Assembly: GCA_963803875.1 (NCBI GenBank)
Contig: CAWDOA010000009.1
Span: 301,146 to 365,145 of the forward strand
Direction: 5' to 3'
DNA: 64,000 nt
DNA from: JABDIY01 sp963803875
Lineage (GTDB): Bacteria; Actinomycetota; Acidimicrobiia; Acidimicrobiales; SZUA-35
The notes beneath the pieces were generated by a model. The model saw nothing but the letters and a program-made list of their open reading frames with translations, made no database searches and was not told the origin of the DNA. The position numbers and the translations under genes were made by a program. Position 1 is the stretch's first letter; each line of letters begins with the position of its first letter. Below are positions 28,869 through 37,858 of this stretch, in pieces.

Positions 28869-30092
28869 CTAGCAATGAATATGGACGTTGCTTGCGATCC
28901 ATTCCGACATTGCAACGGTGTCGTCGAAGTTGCGGTGACGAACCGCGATGAGACCGTCGGAGATGACGGTTGCTCTCCAGTCGCGACGCTCCTGGCCTGG
29001 TTGCCTCAGATCGACGTTGACCACATGCTGACCCATCCTGCCCATCATCTCACCCACCCCTTCGATGCGAGTGATGACACCTGCGCCTTGGGCCCGCTTG
29101 AAGACCTGAGCGACGTTGTACATGCGTTCCTTGGGCTGACTGAAGGTGCCGTAACACACCGCTTCAGCCCAGCCGGCGTACAGATCGGTGTCGGCTGCGT
29201 AGTTCATTAGATCGGTCAGGCGCCCACCCGGCGATCGGGCAGCGATCTCGCCGAAGACCACCTCGCCCGAGGTCATCCGATACCACTCCATGTGGGTGAA
29301 TCCACTCCGGAAACCCATGGCGTCGATCACCTTGCGCCCGAGTGCGACACCGTCGGCAATGAACGGGTCGTTGAGATCTCGATAGACAATCACCTGCGGG
29401 CTGATCCACTCGACTTGCTTGCCGATCAGCGGGTTTGGTCGATACTCGGACACATTCTCGAACGCAATTGACCCGCTGGCACACACAGTGTCGTAGGTGA
29501 ACTCGTCCCCGTCGATGAACTCCTCGACACTCACTTCGGGAACATGACCAAGTGTTGCGAGGGCAGACTCGAGTTGCGCTTCGTTCTCGATCCGGTGGGT
29601 ATCGGCTGAACCGGCACCGGAGATCGGTTTGATGATGATCGGGTAGCCGATCTCCGCAACAGCGGTCCGGCACTGGTCCTTGGTGGAGGCTCGCACCGAT
29701 CGTGGAGTGCGCACACCGGCAGCTTCCACCCGCTTCTTCATTTCGCCCTTGTCACGGAAGGTGACAGTGTCCGCCACCGATAATCCCGGCACTCCGATAC
29801 GTTCTCTCAGTCTCGCCGCGAGAACCATGGTTGGTTCCCACAAGGTCTCCACCAGGTCGATAGTGCGGCTCTGCAACTGGGCGAGAATCGATACCAGAGC
29901 CGCCTCCTCGTCCGACCACGACTCGATCTGCACGTAGCCTGTGAGGTTCCGTTTGGTCCGGTCGGAAAGACCATCGAAGTGTTGATCACCGACACCGATC
30001 ACGGTCGCGCCGACCTCGACCAAACCCGAGACAAATAGCGGCAAGTCGGTGGGATAGTCGGGCGACAGGAATAGGACCTCCATCACCCACAC
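28869..30092 (-). CDS. ATP-grasp ligase, paralogue 1
   Basis: This encodes 407 residues, a carboxylate-amine/thiol ligase of the ATP-grasp superfamily that activates a carboxylate as acyl-phosphate. An N-terminal Rossmann-like pre-ATP-grasp domain (LFLSPDYPTDLPLFVSGL) is followed by FRDKGEMKKRVEAAG, the lysine/glycine loop IIIKPISGAGSADTHRI, VEEFIDGDEFTYDT and the metal-binding end FGEIAARSPGG. The C-terminal 80 residues form an extra domain shared with paralogues 2 and 3. It is downstream of paralogue 2 with a 10-nt overlap, implying co-transcription. Its residues fit biotin-carboxylase/CarB-like ATP-grasp enzymes, but no known substrate can be assigned. Confidence 0.85.
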   Translation of the reverse strand: MWVMEVLFLSPDYPTDLPLFVSGLVEVGATVIGVGDQHFDGLSDRTKRNLTGYVQIESWSDEEAALVSILAQLQSRTIDLVETLWEPTMVLAARLRERIGVPGLSVADTVTFRDKGEMKKRVEAAGVRTPRSVRASTKDQCRTAVAEIGYPIIIKPISGAGSADTHRIENEAQLESALATLGHVPEVSVEEFIDGDEFTYDTVCASGSIAFENVSEYRPNPLIGKQVEWISPQVIVYRDLNDPFIADGVALGRKVIDAMGFRSGFTHMEWYRMTSGEVVFGEIAARSPGGRLTDLMNYAADTDLYAGWAEAVCYGTFSQPKERMYNVAQVFKRAQGAGVITRIEGVGEMMGRMGQHVVNVDLRQPGQERRDWRATVISDGLIAVRHRNFDDTVAMSEWIASNVHIHC

Positions 30093-31307
30093 TCCACACG
30101 GATCGTCGAGATGATCTCACGGAGTGCCGTATCTACCTGCTCGGTGGTGTCGCCTCTCACGATCACGTACCCATCCCCTTCGTAGCTCTCGGCGCGAGCC
30201 GTCCCAGCATCCGGCAGCTTGGATTCGACGACCATTGCATGGGTCTCCGCACCGACCCGATCGATGCCGCTGACTGCAGTAATCGCATGCCCCGAACCCT
30301 GAGCCCGAAGATATGCAGCGCCAACTGCATAGCGCCGTTCCGGAGGGTCAAAGCGACCATAGGCAACCAGTTCGGCCCATGCTGCATACATATTCGTGTC
30401 GTGGGCCCACGACATGAGCGAAGCGATCTGAGCACCCGGGGGCCGAGCCCCAACTTCTGAGATGGCGATCGATCCGTCGGGGCGCAGGAACCACTCGAGG
30501 TGGGACAAGCCGGTGTTCATCCCCAATGACCGAACCGCAGCCGATCCAACGTCGCGAATCGTTGCGAACTCCTTGCCGTCGATGTGACGGGGCAGTACGA
30601 CGCTCCACTGGATCCAGGGATTCTCGACCACCGTCAGCGGCGTCGGGTCGTAACGACATATGGAATGCCAGACCAACTCGGCGTTGATCAGCACACTCTC
30701 GAAGGAGAACTCGCGACCTTCCAGAAACTCCTCCAGGAGAACTGGGGCCTGGGAACTGGGAGGGCTGTGACTCAGCCACCGATCGAGGCTGTCCGTCTCG
30801 CTGATCCGAAAGGTGTTTCGGGCCCCCATCCCGGCGAGGGGCTTGACGACGATCGGCGTCTGCCAATCGTGAAATATCATTCGAACCGCTTCAGCGGTGT
30901 CGGCTCGAACGTTTCGAGCACACGGGATCCCGGCGGCCTGAAAGACTGCTTTCATGCGAGCCTTGTCGCGAAAGTTTTCGGCCGTCGCTTCACCCATCCC
31001 GGGGATCCCCAACCGTTCCCGCACCTGAGCAAGCGCTACCTGCAGGTTCTCCAAGATGCCAGTCAAACGCGTCGACGCTTCCGAGCTGGGCACCAACCGA
31101 ACCGACTCCGTGGGCGAGCTGGTCGGTGTTCAGACAGTCATCGAGCCGCCAATGAGCTGCGAGCCGATGTCGCAGTTCCCGGGGAAAACTCTCAGCGGGA
31201 TCGGAGCTCACCAGTCCGATCTTCGAATCCGGGAGAGACAGAAAGGCTGCCAAGAATCTGTTGGTCGCCTCCATCGAGTACGGGGCCACGAATACTACGT
31301 TCACCAC
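30083..31307 (-). CDS. ATP-grasp ligase, paralogue 2, frameshifted
   Basis: Two frames form one protein of about 408 residues. From GTG 31307 the N-terminal part reads VVFVAPYSMEATNRFLAAFL to about residue 70. The frame then shifts near 31100 (one extra base) and continues with LVPSSEASTRLTGILENLQ, FRDKARMKAVFQAAGIP, VVKPLAGMGARNTFRI, LLEEFLEGREFSFES and SEVGARPPGAQ. The shared motif order, the LSHLEWF block and the C-terminal YVIVR domain show it is a paralogue of the genes at 28869 and 31385. A TACGGT box lies 7 nt upstream, back to back with the promoter of paralogue 3. Substrate unknown. Confidence 0.83.
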
Positions 31308-31314
31308 CAAACCG

Positions 31315-31320
31315 ACCGTA
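31315..31320 (-). promoter_or_regulatory. Leaderless-type -10 box (TACGGT) of ATP-grasp paralogue 2
   Basis: Read on the minus strand, TACGGT is followed by 7 nt and GTG 31307. It lies in the 77-nt divergent interval separating the leftward and rightward halves of the ATP-grasp cluster. The rightward gene has a weaker TACACA at 31373-31378, 6 nt before its GTG. Confidence 0.48.
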
Positions 31321-31384
31321 CCCGCCCGGCGTCGACTGTGTGACGCTTGTTACATCCAAGCCGAATCGGCTGTACACAGGGGGT

Positions 31385-32610
31385 GTGAACGTCATTCTCC
31401 TGGAACCCAGTTTTCCGGACAACCAGAAACAGTTCGCCCGTGCGCTGGCTGAGGTCGGAGCCACCGTCATCGGCATCGGCGAACGACCCAAGTACTGGCT
31501 CGACGATGATGTGAAGGGCTGGCTCACCCACTACGAGCAGGTCGATTCAGTGACCAACGATCGGTCGGTGGAAGGTGCTGTTCGGTGGGTTCAGGACAAG
31601 TTGTGGGTCGATCGCCTCGAAGCGACGGTTGAAGCGCACACGATGACCGCTGCCCGGGTCAGAGAGGCATGCACGATTCCGGGAACGTCGGTGAGGACTG
31701 CATTCCTCTGTCGTGACAAGCCAGCGATGAAGGAGGTTCTGAGACAAGCAGGGGTTGCCTGCGCCCGATCCTTGGGGACCGATGATGCCGAGCGGGTTCG
31801 GGTCTTCGCGGCCGACGTGGGCTACCCGCTCATCATGAAACCGCCGGACGGCGCAGGCGCATCGGGTACATACCGGATTGACAGCGACGGCGATCTCGCC
31901 ACTGCGCTTGAACTCTCGGGGGTCAACCGAGGGGTGTCGGTTGCTGTCGAGGAGTTCATGGAAGGCCACGAGGGCTTCTACGACACAATCTCGGTCGATG
32001 GCGATGTGGTGCATGACTTCGTGAGCCACTACTACCCGAACGTGCTGGAAGCGATGAGAACCCGCTGGATCTCTCCCCAGTTCATCGCTACGAATCGACT
32101 GGACTCCGAGCCCACCTATGGCGAAGTACGCGAAATGGGCAAACGTGTGATCCAAGCGCTGGGAATCGGAACCTCGGCGACCCATATGGAATGGTTCTCC
32201 GGGCCAAAGGGCCTGGTGTTCTCCGAGATCGGTTGCCGGCCGCCCGGTGTGCGCGCGCGTGGGATCTATACAACGCCGGCAACGACATCGACCTCTATCG
32301 AGAATGGGCTCAACTTCTGGTGTATGGCTCCACCGACCGGCACCCATCGAGGCGATTTTCGGCCGGCATCGTTGCGCTCAGGCCAGAGGGGGACGGGGTG
32401 ATCACCGGCTACAGCGGCGTCGAGGAGATGCACGCCAGGTTCGGTGACCTGTTGATCGATACACACCTGCCCGGTCCTGGAACATCGACCCAGAGTGTCG
32501 ATGCCGGCTACATGGCCAACGCCTGGGTGCGGGCGCGCCATGAGGATTACGACCACCTGCGCTATGTTCTCGACGAGATCGGTCGGTCAGTGACGGTGCA
32601 TTCGCAATGA
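31385..32610 (+). CDS. ATP-grasp ligase, paralogue 3, frameshifted
   Basis: The GTG at 31385 opens NVILLEPSFPDNQKQFARAL, the same N-terminal fold as the two leftward paralogues. Then come CRDKPAMKEVLRQAG, IMKPPDGAGASGTYRI, VAVEEFMEGHEGFYDT, THMEWF and the metal-binding SEIGCRPPGV. The frame breaks near 32250 in a GCGCGCGCG run, where two extra bases (one CG unit) explain the shift. It resumes with WDLYNAGNDIDLYREWAQLL to the end at 32610. The corrected length is about 408 residues. Its ATGA overlap with the esterase gene (32607-32610) indicates translational coupling. A carboxylate-activating ligase of unknown substrate is the inferred function. Confidence 0.84.
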
Positions 32611-33824
32611 GCGATAATCTCGCCCAGCGAGTGCCTCCCGACCCGAGCCTGATCCCGACCCGGTTGGACCGCTTGCTGTTCGAGCGTGGCTTCCCGATCA
32701 CCGCCGAAGACGCGACCACATTCGCGTATCGAGGCGATGTGGACGCTGTCCGGCTGATCCATTTCGGGTTCGGCCTCCCCCATGACCTGTCGTTCGAACG
32801 GTTGAGTGAGTCGGACTGGTGGCTTCTCTCCCTCTCACTTCCGCTCGGAAGTCGACTCGAATACAAACTGCACATCACCGACGGCACACATCAATACGAC
32901 ACCGCGGATCCGCTGAACCCCTTCGAGGCTCGTAACCCGTTCGGACAGAATTCCGTCTGTCGATCCTATGGGTATGGGGTACCCCCGTGGGCGCTCCGTG
33001 ACCCCGAGGCAGAAGAAGGCCTTCAGCGGTCCCTCACGATCCCCAGTGTCCATCTCGGACGGGCGATTCACGTGAGCCTGTACCTGCCCCACGAGTTCTC
33101 CATGGAACCCGAGCATCGATACCCGTTGCTGATCATGCACGACGGATCCGACTACCTGCACTATGCCGACGCCGCGACCGTGCTCGACAATCTGATCCAT
33201 CGGGGTCTGACCCCTGAGTTGGTCGTAGCCTTTTGTGATCCGGGAGATCGCTTGGCCGAGTACGCCAACGACGAGCGACACGCCCGCTTCATCGCCGAAG
33301 AACTGGTCCCCTATCTGGAAGGGCATCTCCCGCTGATCGGGGATCGCGAGAGCCGCTGCTTGGGTGGAGCAAGCTTCGGCGCAATCGCCACACTCTCCAC
33401 CGCGGCGCGGTTCCCTCAAACGTTTGGGAAGTTGCTCTTGCAGTCGGGTTCGTTCGATGGTGCATCGTCGGATGGTCCCGACCGGTCCGAACCAATCTGG
33501 AAACCGGTCACGGAGTTCGTGGCCGATTTCGTGGCCAACCCCATCCGAGTGACCGACCGCGCATTCATGAGTTGCGGAATTTTCGAGCCATTGATCACTG
33601 AGAATCGTGCGCTGCGACCAATTCTGGCCAAAACCGACACCACTGTTGTGATGGCAGAGGCGCGGGACGGGCATACGTGGGGCTGTTGGCGTGACAATCT
33701 GGGCCTCGGGCTTCCCTGGTTGTTTGCCGACTCCTTCCGGCCTCGAGATGTGAGACCATTCCAGAGACCCGATTCCTCGGTAGGTGTTGGGTTGGACGAG
33801 TTGGGGAGCAAGAACGATGCCTGA
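32607..33824 (+). CDS. Esterase of the enterochelin-esterase/esterase-D type (alpha/beta hydrolase)
   Basis: This encodes 405 residues. The N-terminal 120 residues look like the beta-sandwich found before the catalytic domain in enterochelin esterase-like (Fes) proteins (DWWLLSLSLPLGSRLEYKLHITD). The hydrolase part begins near VHLGRAIHVSLYLPHEF. The nucleophile serine is in GGASFGAIATL (GxSxG variant GASFG) and a likely catalytic histidine is in ARDGHTWGCW. Fes-type enzymes hydrolyse siderophore esters, but no siderophore transport or synthesis genes are visible, so cleavage or transfer on the cluster's own product is more plausible. It overlaps the upstream ATP-grasp gene by 4 nt and the next ligase gene by 8 nt. 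Confidence 0.85.
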   Translation: MSDNLAQRVPPDPSLIPTRLDRLLFERGFPITAEDATTFAYRGDVDAVRLIHFGFGLPHDLSFERLSESDWWLLSLSLPLGSRLEYKLHITDGTHQYDTADPLNPFEARNPFGQNSVCRSYGYGVPPWALRDPEAEEGLQRSLTIPSVHLGRAIHVSLYLPHEFSMEPEHRYPLLIMHDGSDYLHYADAATVLDNLIHRGLTPELVVAFCDPGDRLAEYANDERHARFIAEELVPYLEGHLPLIGDRESRCLGGASFGAIATLSTAARFPQTFGKLLLQSGSFDGASSDGPDRSEPIWKPVTEFVADFVANPIRVTDRAFMSCGIFEPLITENRALRPILAKTDTTVVMAEARDGHTWGCWRDNLGLGLPWLFADSFRPRDVRPFQRPDSSVGVGLDELGSKNDA

Positions 33825-35046
33825 GGTTCGAAGAAAGATCGGTCTATCGCTTGGCGCCGACGTGTGTTGGCCCATCTGCTACGAAGCAATCCTTCGTCAG
33901 CTCGACCTGACCGTCAACCTGGATGGCGACTCCATTCGCTTCGACGTGGAGCGGGTCAGGATCAAGCCGTTCTACTTGCGCCAGCCGACCGACTACGACG
34001 TGGTGATCGACCGGCTGACCCACTGGTACGGCACGAGCAGGGAATGGATCAAGAAAGCGATTCTGCTCGATGACCTGTATGTCTTCAACAACCCCTGGTC
34101 GATCCAGTCAAACGAGAAACACACTTCCTATTGTGCGATGATGCGGCTTGGAATGCCGATCCCCACAACCTGGATGGTGCCCCCCAAGAGCTATCTCTCT
34201 CAGCCAGATCTCCAGGTGACACTCGAGCGTTATGCGGAAATGTTCGATCTCGAGGAACTGGGGAACAAGGTTGGGTACCCCATGTACATCAAGCCCTATG
34301 ACGGTGGAGGCTGGGCCGGCGTGAGCCGAATCGACAACATCGAAGACCTCCAACGAATCTACGACGAGAGCGGTACCTACCTGATGCACCTCCAGCAGGC
34401 GGTGGACCCTCACGACCTCTTCATCCGCTGCATTGGGCTCGGACCCCAGGTTCGGGTGGTCCGATATGACCCCGGTGCTCCCCTCCACGATCGCTACACC
34501 TCCGACGACGGCGGCATTCCCGACGATCAGCGCCAGCACCTCATCGACACAACACTCACGATCAACTCCTTCTTCGGATGGGACTTCAACAGCTGCGAGG
34601 CACTCCGCCAGGGTTCCACCTGGTTTCCCATCGATTTTGCCAACCCATGTCCCGATTCCCAGGTCACTTCGCTGCACTACCACTTTCCCTGGCTGATCGG
34701 TGCGAACCTACGGTGGTCGCTGTTCTGTGCTGCGACCAAACGGCCGGTTCAGCCGAACATGAATTGGCGGCCGTACTTCGACATCGCCGACAGCGATGCC
34801 TCCTATGAAGACAAGCTGAGCGGCTATGCGGCTCTGGCAAGAGAACGATTGGACGCGGATCGGTTCGATGAGTTCTGCGAAACCCACCTCTCGGGTCTCG
34901 ATGAGTTGCTCCACAGCTTCTTCGGTAGCGACACCGCCCGGGACGCAGTCCATCAAAAGGTGGTGGCAATGTATCCCGAGCACGAGGTAGACGAATTCAC
35001 CGAGATGTTCTGGTCCCGAATACAGAACTGGCGTGAGGACCAATGA
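33817..35046 (+). CDS. ATP-grasp ligase of a separate subfamily (RimK/glutathione-synthetase-like)
   Basis: This encodes 409 residues from ATG 33817, which lies inside the end of the esterase gene with GGGGAG upstream. It is not a close paralogue of the other three ATP-grasp genes. Features include IKKAILLDDLYVFNNPWSIQSNEKHTSY, the ATP-binding VGYPMYIKPYDGGGWAGVSRI, MHLQQAVDPHDLFIRCIGLG and the acidic metal-binding PIDFANPCPDSQ. The layout matches RimK-like ligases that join an amino acid or peptide to a carboxylate. It sits between two alpha/beta-hydrolases and upstream of a GCS2-type ligase, so it probably acts in the same pathway. Confidence 0.83.
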   Translation: MPEVRRKIGLSLGADVCWPICYEAILRQLDLTVNLDGDSIRFDVERVRIKPFYLRQPTDYDVVIDRLTHWYGTSREWIKKAILLDDLYVFNNPWSIQSNEKHTSYCAMMRLGMPIPTTWMVPPKSYLSQPDLQVTLERYAEMFDLEELGNKVGYPMYIKPYDGGGWAGVSRIDNIEDLQRIYDESGTYLMHLQQAVDPHDLFIRCIGLGPQVRVVRYDPGAPLHDRYTSDDGGIPDDQRQHLIDTTLTINSFFGWDFNSCEALRQGSTWFPIDFANPCPDSQVTSLHYHFPWLIGANLRWSLFCAATKRPVQPNMNWRPYFDIADSDASYEDKLSGYAALARERLDADRFDEFCETHLSGLDELLHSFFGSDTARDAVHQKVVAMYPEHEVDEFTEMFWSRIQNWREDQ

Positions 35047-35062
35047 GATCACGGAGGTCCAG

Positions 35063-35791
35063 ATGACAAGGGTCGTCGACGGCTGGTACTCACCCCTTCT
35101 CGATCGAACCGTCGAGGTCGCCCGGTGGGGGGACTATGGGGTTCCCGTTCTCGTCTTCCCTACAGCGGGTGGGGACACGTTGGAGATCGAGCGCTTCGAC
35201 GTTGTAGCTTCGTGCGCACAGCTCATCGAGGACAGGCGCATCAAGCTCTACTCCTGCGACAGCATCAACGGTCGAGCGATGCTCACCAAAGAGGGAGGCA
35301 GCCTCCACCGCTCGTGGATCTTGCGTCGTTTTGTAGAGTTCATCGGCAACGAGTTGGCACCTGCCATCCGCGCTGACTGCCAGAGCGACGATATCGAGAT
35401 CATCACCGCTGGCGCCTCGATCGGGGCGTTCAACGCACTCAGCGCTGTGTGCCGCTATCCGGGGACGTTTCGCCATGCCATCTGCATGAGCGGCACATTC
35501 GATCTCGAACGATTCATGGATGGACCGGTGGACGACAACTTCGTCTGGGCATCGCCCATTCACTATCTTCATTCGATGGACGAGGAACACATGAGCAAGC
35601 TGCGCCAATGCTCGGTAGTGCTCGCCTCGGGCGAAGGTCCCAATGAGGACATGGGTGAGTCCTGGCATGTTGCCCACGTGCTGGGAGCGGTGGGAGTTCC
35701 CAACCGAGTTGATCCGTGGGGTCCTGAATGGGCTCACGACTGGCCGTTGTGGCGGGAGATGCTCCCCCAGTACCTGGATCGGGCGGTCTGA
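35063..35791 (+). CDS. Esterase-like alpha/beta hydrolase
   Basis: This encodes 242 residues from ATG 35063, with GGAGGT 5 nt upstream; an earlier in-frame ATG at 35033 would overlap the ligase gene. The fold is alpha/beta-hydrolase: VLVFPTAGGDTLEIERFD near the oxyanion hole, nucleophile serine in TAGASIGAFNAL, acid in the SGTFDLERFMD to EGPNEDMG region, and histidine in GPEWAHDWPLWREML. It belongs with the esterase-D/putative esterase group. It follows the ATP-grasp ligase by 16 nt and precedes the GCS2-CBS gene by 43 nt. It could release or transfer an intermediate in the same pathway; the substrate is unknown. Confidence 0.82.
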   Translation: MTRVVDGWYSPLLDRTVEVARWGDYGVPVLVFPTAGGDTLEIERFDVVASCAQLIEDRRIKLYSCDSINGRAMLTKEGGSLHRSWILRRFVEFIGNELAPAIRADCQSDDIEIITAGASIGAFNALSAVCRYPGTFRHAICMSGTFDLERFMDGPVDDNFVWASPIHYLHSMDEEHMSKLRQCSVVLASGEGPNEDMGESWHVAHVLGAVGVPNRVDPWGPEWAHDWPLWREMLPQYLDRAV

Positions 35792-35834
35792 CGATGATGG
35801 ACAAGGGCAACCGGGATACCGAAAGGACCTAGTC

Positions 35835-37748
35835 ATGGGAGTACAAACAGCCGGAGCGATCGAGCAACGGAAGATCGCAATGAACTGGATGTTGCGAGAC
35901 GTCCATGCGCTTGAACACATGCTCGAAGCCGGAATGTTCGATTCCTCTCACCCCCACATCGGCGCCGAGCAGGAAATGTTCCTTGTCGACAAGGCTTGGC
36001 AGGCGTCCCCGGTCGCGATCGAATTGCTCGAAGCGATTGATGATCCCCATTTCACCACCGAAATCGGCGCCTACAACCTCGAGATCAACCTCGACCCGCA
36101 GCGATTCAAGGGCTCCTGCTTCAGTGCGATCCACGCCCAGCTCGACACGCTCCTGGGCCACTGCCGCCTCATGGCTGAATCCATGGATCACAAGCTCATC
36201 CTGGCCGGAATCCTGCCCACCCTACGGCTCAGCGATCTGCAACTCTCCAACATGGTGCAGAACCCTCGCTACCTTGCTCTGAATCGAGCGCTCATGGAAA
36301 TGCGGGGCGAAGACGTAGACCTTCAAATCTCCGGAGTGGACGAGTTGCACGTTCGCCAGGGTTCGGTGATGTCCGAATCGTGCAACGCCAGTTTCCAGGT
36401 GCACCTCCAGGTCTCGCCCGAAGAGTTCGCGAACACCTACAACCTCTCTCAGTTCCTCGCCGGCCCAATCCTGGCGGCCTGCACCAACTCGCCCATACTG
36501 TTCGGAAAACACCTTTGGGCGGAGACCAGAATTCCTCTGTTCGAACAGTCGGTCGACACCCGTCGCTCCGGACAACACCTGCGCCAGCGCGAGGGCCGGG
36601 TCACCTTCGGCTCACGGTGGGTGGAGAGATCAGTCTCCGAACTCTTCAAGGAAGACATCACACGCTACCGACCGCTGTTGGCGCCCGATGATCATGAAGA
36701 CCCATTCGATGTGCTCGAACGGGGCGAGATCCCTTCTCTGGCGGCGGTTCGGATGCACACCGGGACAGTATGGCGCTGGAACCGGGCGTGTTATGGCGTG
36801 ATGGATGGAGTCCCCCACCTACGGGTGGAGAACCGAACCCTGCCATCGGGACCCACGACAACCGACGAGATCGCGAACGCTGCGCTATGGCTCGGACTGA
36901 TGAAGGGTGGCGCCACGGCATTCGGGGAGGTCAGCAGGATCGCCAGTTTCGATACCGCCCGCGCCAATTTCGTCAGCGGCGCCCGCGAGGGCCTCGCGTC
37001 CTCGATGACCTGGATCGACGATCAGGAGTACGCCGCACCGGTGCTGATGCTCGACACTCTGCTGCCGATAGCGGAAAGCGGCTTGAGCTCCATGGGGGTC
37101 GACACCGCCGACATCCAGCGCTACCTGGGTGTGATCGAGCGCCGGCTGGAGTCAGGCCAAACCGGCAATCGGTGGCAGATTGCGTCGATGCGCTCGATGA
37201 AACCCAAAGGCGGTCTGGGTCAGCGCCTGAACAGCCTCACTGCGGCCATGGCATCCCGCCAGGAAGTTGGGGATCCGGTGTCGGACTGGCCTCTGGCCAC
37301 CATCGAAGAGGGCGGTAGCTGGGAACACAACTTCCGCTCGGTTGAACAGATCATGGTGACCGATCTCGTCACGGTGACTCCAGGGGATCCGCTCGACCTG
37401 GTTGCCAACCTGATGGACTGGCATCGCCTTCGCCAGATCCTGGTGGAGGACGGAAATGAGGGGATCATCGGAATCCTTTCCTACCGTCGACTTCTGAGAG
37501 TGATGGCGACCAAGGATGAGAGTCGGCAGTGGACCGAGCTTTCGGTCGGCGATGTGATGCACACCGATCCGGTCTGCGTGCCACCCGGTATGGCACCGCT
37601 TCGTGCACTGGAGATCATGCGGTCCTTCGGCATCGGTGCGCTTCCGGTTGTCGACAATGGACTCCTGATCGGCCTTGTCACCGAACATCACTTCATGAAC
37701 ATCGCCGGTGTCCTGTTGCTCCAACAACTCGACCCGAGCGAGGACTGA
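35835..37748 (+). CDS. Glutamate-cysteine ligase-like (GCS2/COG2170) protein with two C-terminal CBS domains
   Basis: ATG 35835 gives 637 residues. Residues about 25-400 form a GCS2-type carboxylate-amine ligase of the glutamine-synthetase fold. Metal/substrate motifs are IGAEQEMFLVD, GAYNLEINLDPQ, MVQNPRYLALNRAL and the basic LRVENRTLPSGPT. From about 510 to the end come two CBS motifs (EQIMVTDLVTVTPGDPL and VGDVMHTDPVCVPPG), a pair that usually binds adenosine nucleotides and regulates the attached enzyme. It closes the rightward half of the ATP-grasp cluster. A regulated amide-forming step, with glutamate or a related amino acid as donor or acceptor, is inferred. No mycothiol or glutathione genes are nearby. 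Confidence 0.87.
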   Translation: MGVQTAGAIEQRKIAMNWMLRDVHALEHMLEAGMFDSSHPHIGAEQEMFLVDKAWQASPVAIELLEAIDDPHFTTEIGAYNLEINLDPQRFKGSCFSAIHAQLDTLLGHCRLMAESMDHKLILAGILPTLRLSDLQLSNMVQNPRYLALNRALMEMRGEDVDLQISGVDELHVRQGSVMSESCNASFQVHLQVSPEEFANTYNLSQFLAGPILAACTNSPILFGKHLWAETRIPLFEQSVDTRRSGQHLRQREGRVTFGSRWVERSVSELFKEDITRYRPLLAPDDHEDPFDVLERGEIPSLAAVRMHTGTVWRWNRACYGVMDGVPHLRVENRTLPSGPTTTDEIANAALWLGLMKGGATAFGEVSRIASFDTARANFVSGAREGLASSMTWIDDQEYAAPVLMLDTLLPIAESGLSSMGVDTADIQRYLGVIERRLESGQTGNRWQIASMRSMKPKGGLGQRLNSLTAAMASRQEVGDPVSDWPLATIEEGGSWEHNFRSVEQIMVTDLVTVTPGDPLDLVANLMDWHRLRQILVEDGNEGIIGILSYRRLLRVMATKDESRQWTELSVGDVMHTDPVCVPPGMAPLRALEIMRSFGIGALPVVDNGLLIGLVTEHHFMNIAGVLLLQQLDPSED

Positions 37749-37762
37749 GCTGAACGATCACG

Positions 37763-37805
37763 ATCCGTACGGATAGGTGCGGCTGAGTTCGGTGTCGGTA
37801 CCGAC
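37763..37805. other. Two 12-bp palindromes in the convergent intergenic region
   Basis: ATCCGTACGGAT (37763-37774) and GTCGGTACCGAC (37794-37805) are perfect dyads centred 31 nt apart, between the GCS2-CBS stop and the stop of the leftward oxidase-like gene. Neither is followed by a T-run. They may be terminator hairpins or protein-binding sites; I cannot tell which. Confidence 0.35.
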
Positions 37806-37858
37806 AGAGCGGACAACTAGGGACGAGGATCAGGACCGAACCCAGCGGGATCGGTTCC

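Noticed and set aside
32835..33875. Leftward 346-codon open frame
   Set aside because: Antisense to the Fes-like esterase whose active-site motifs are clear.
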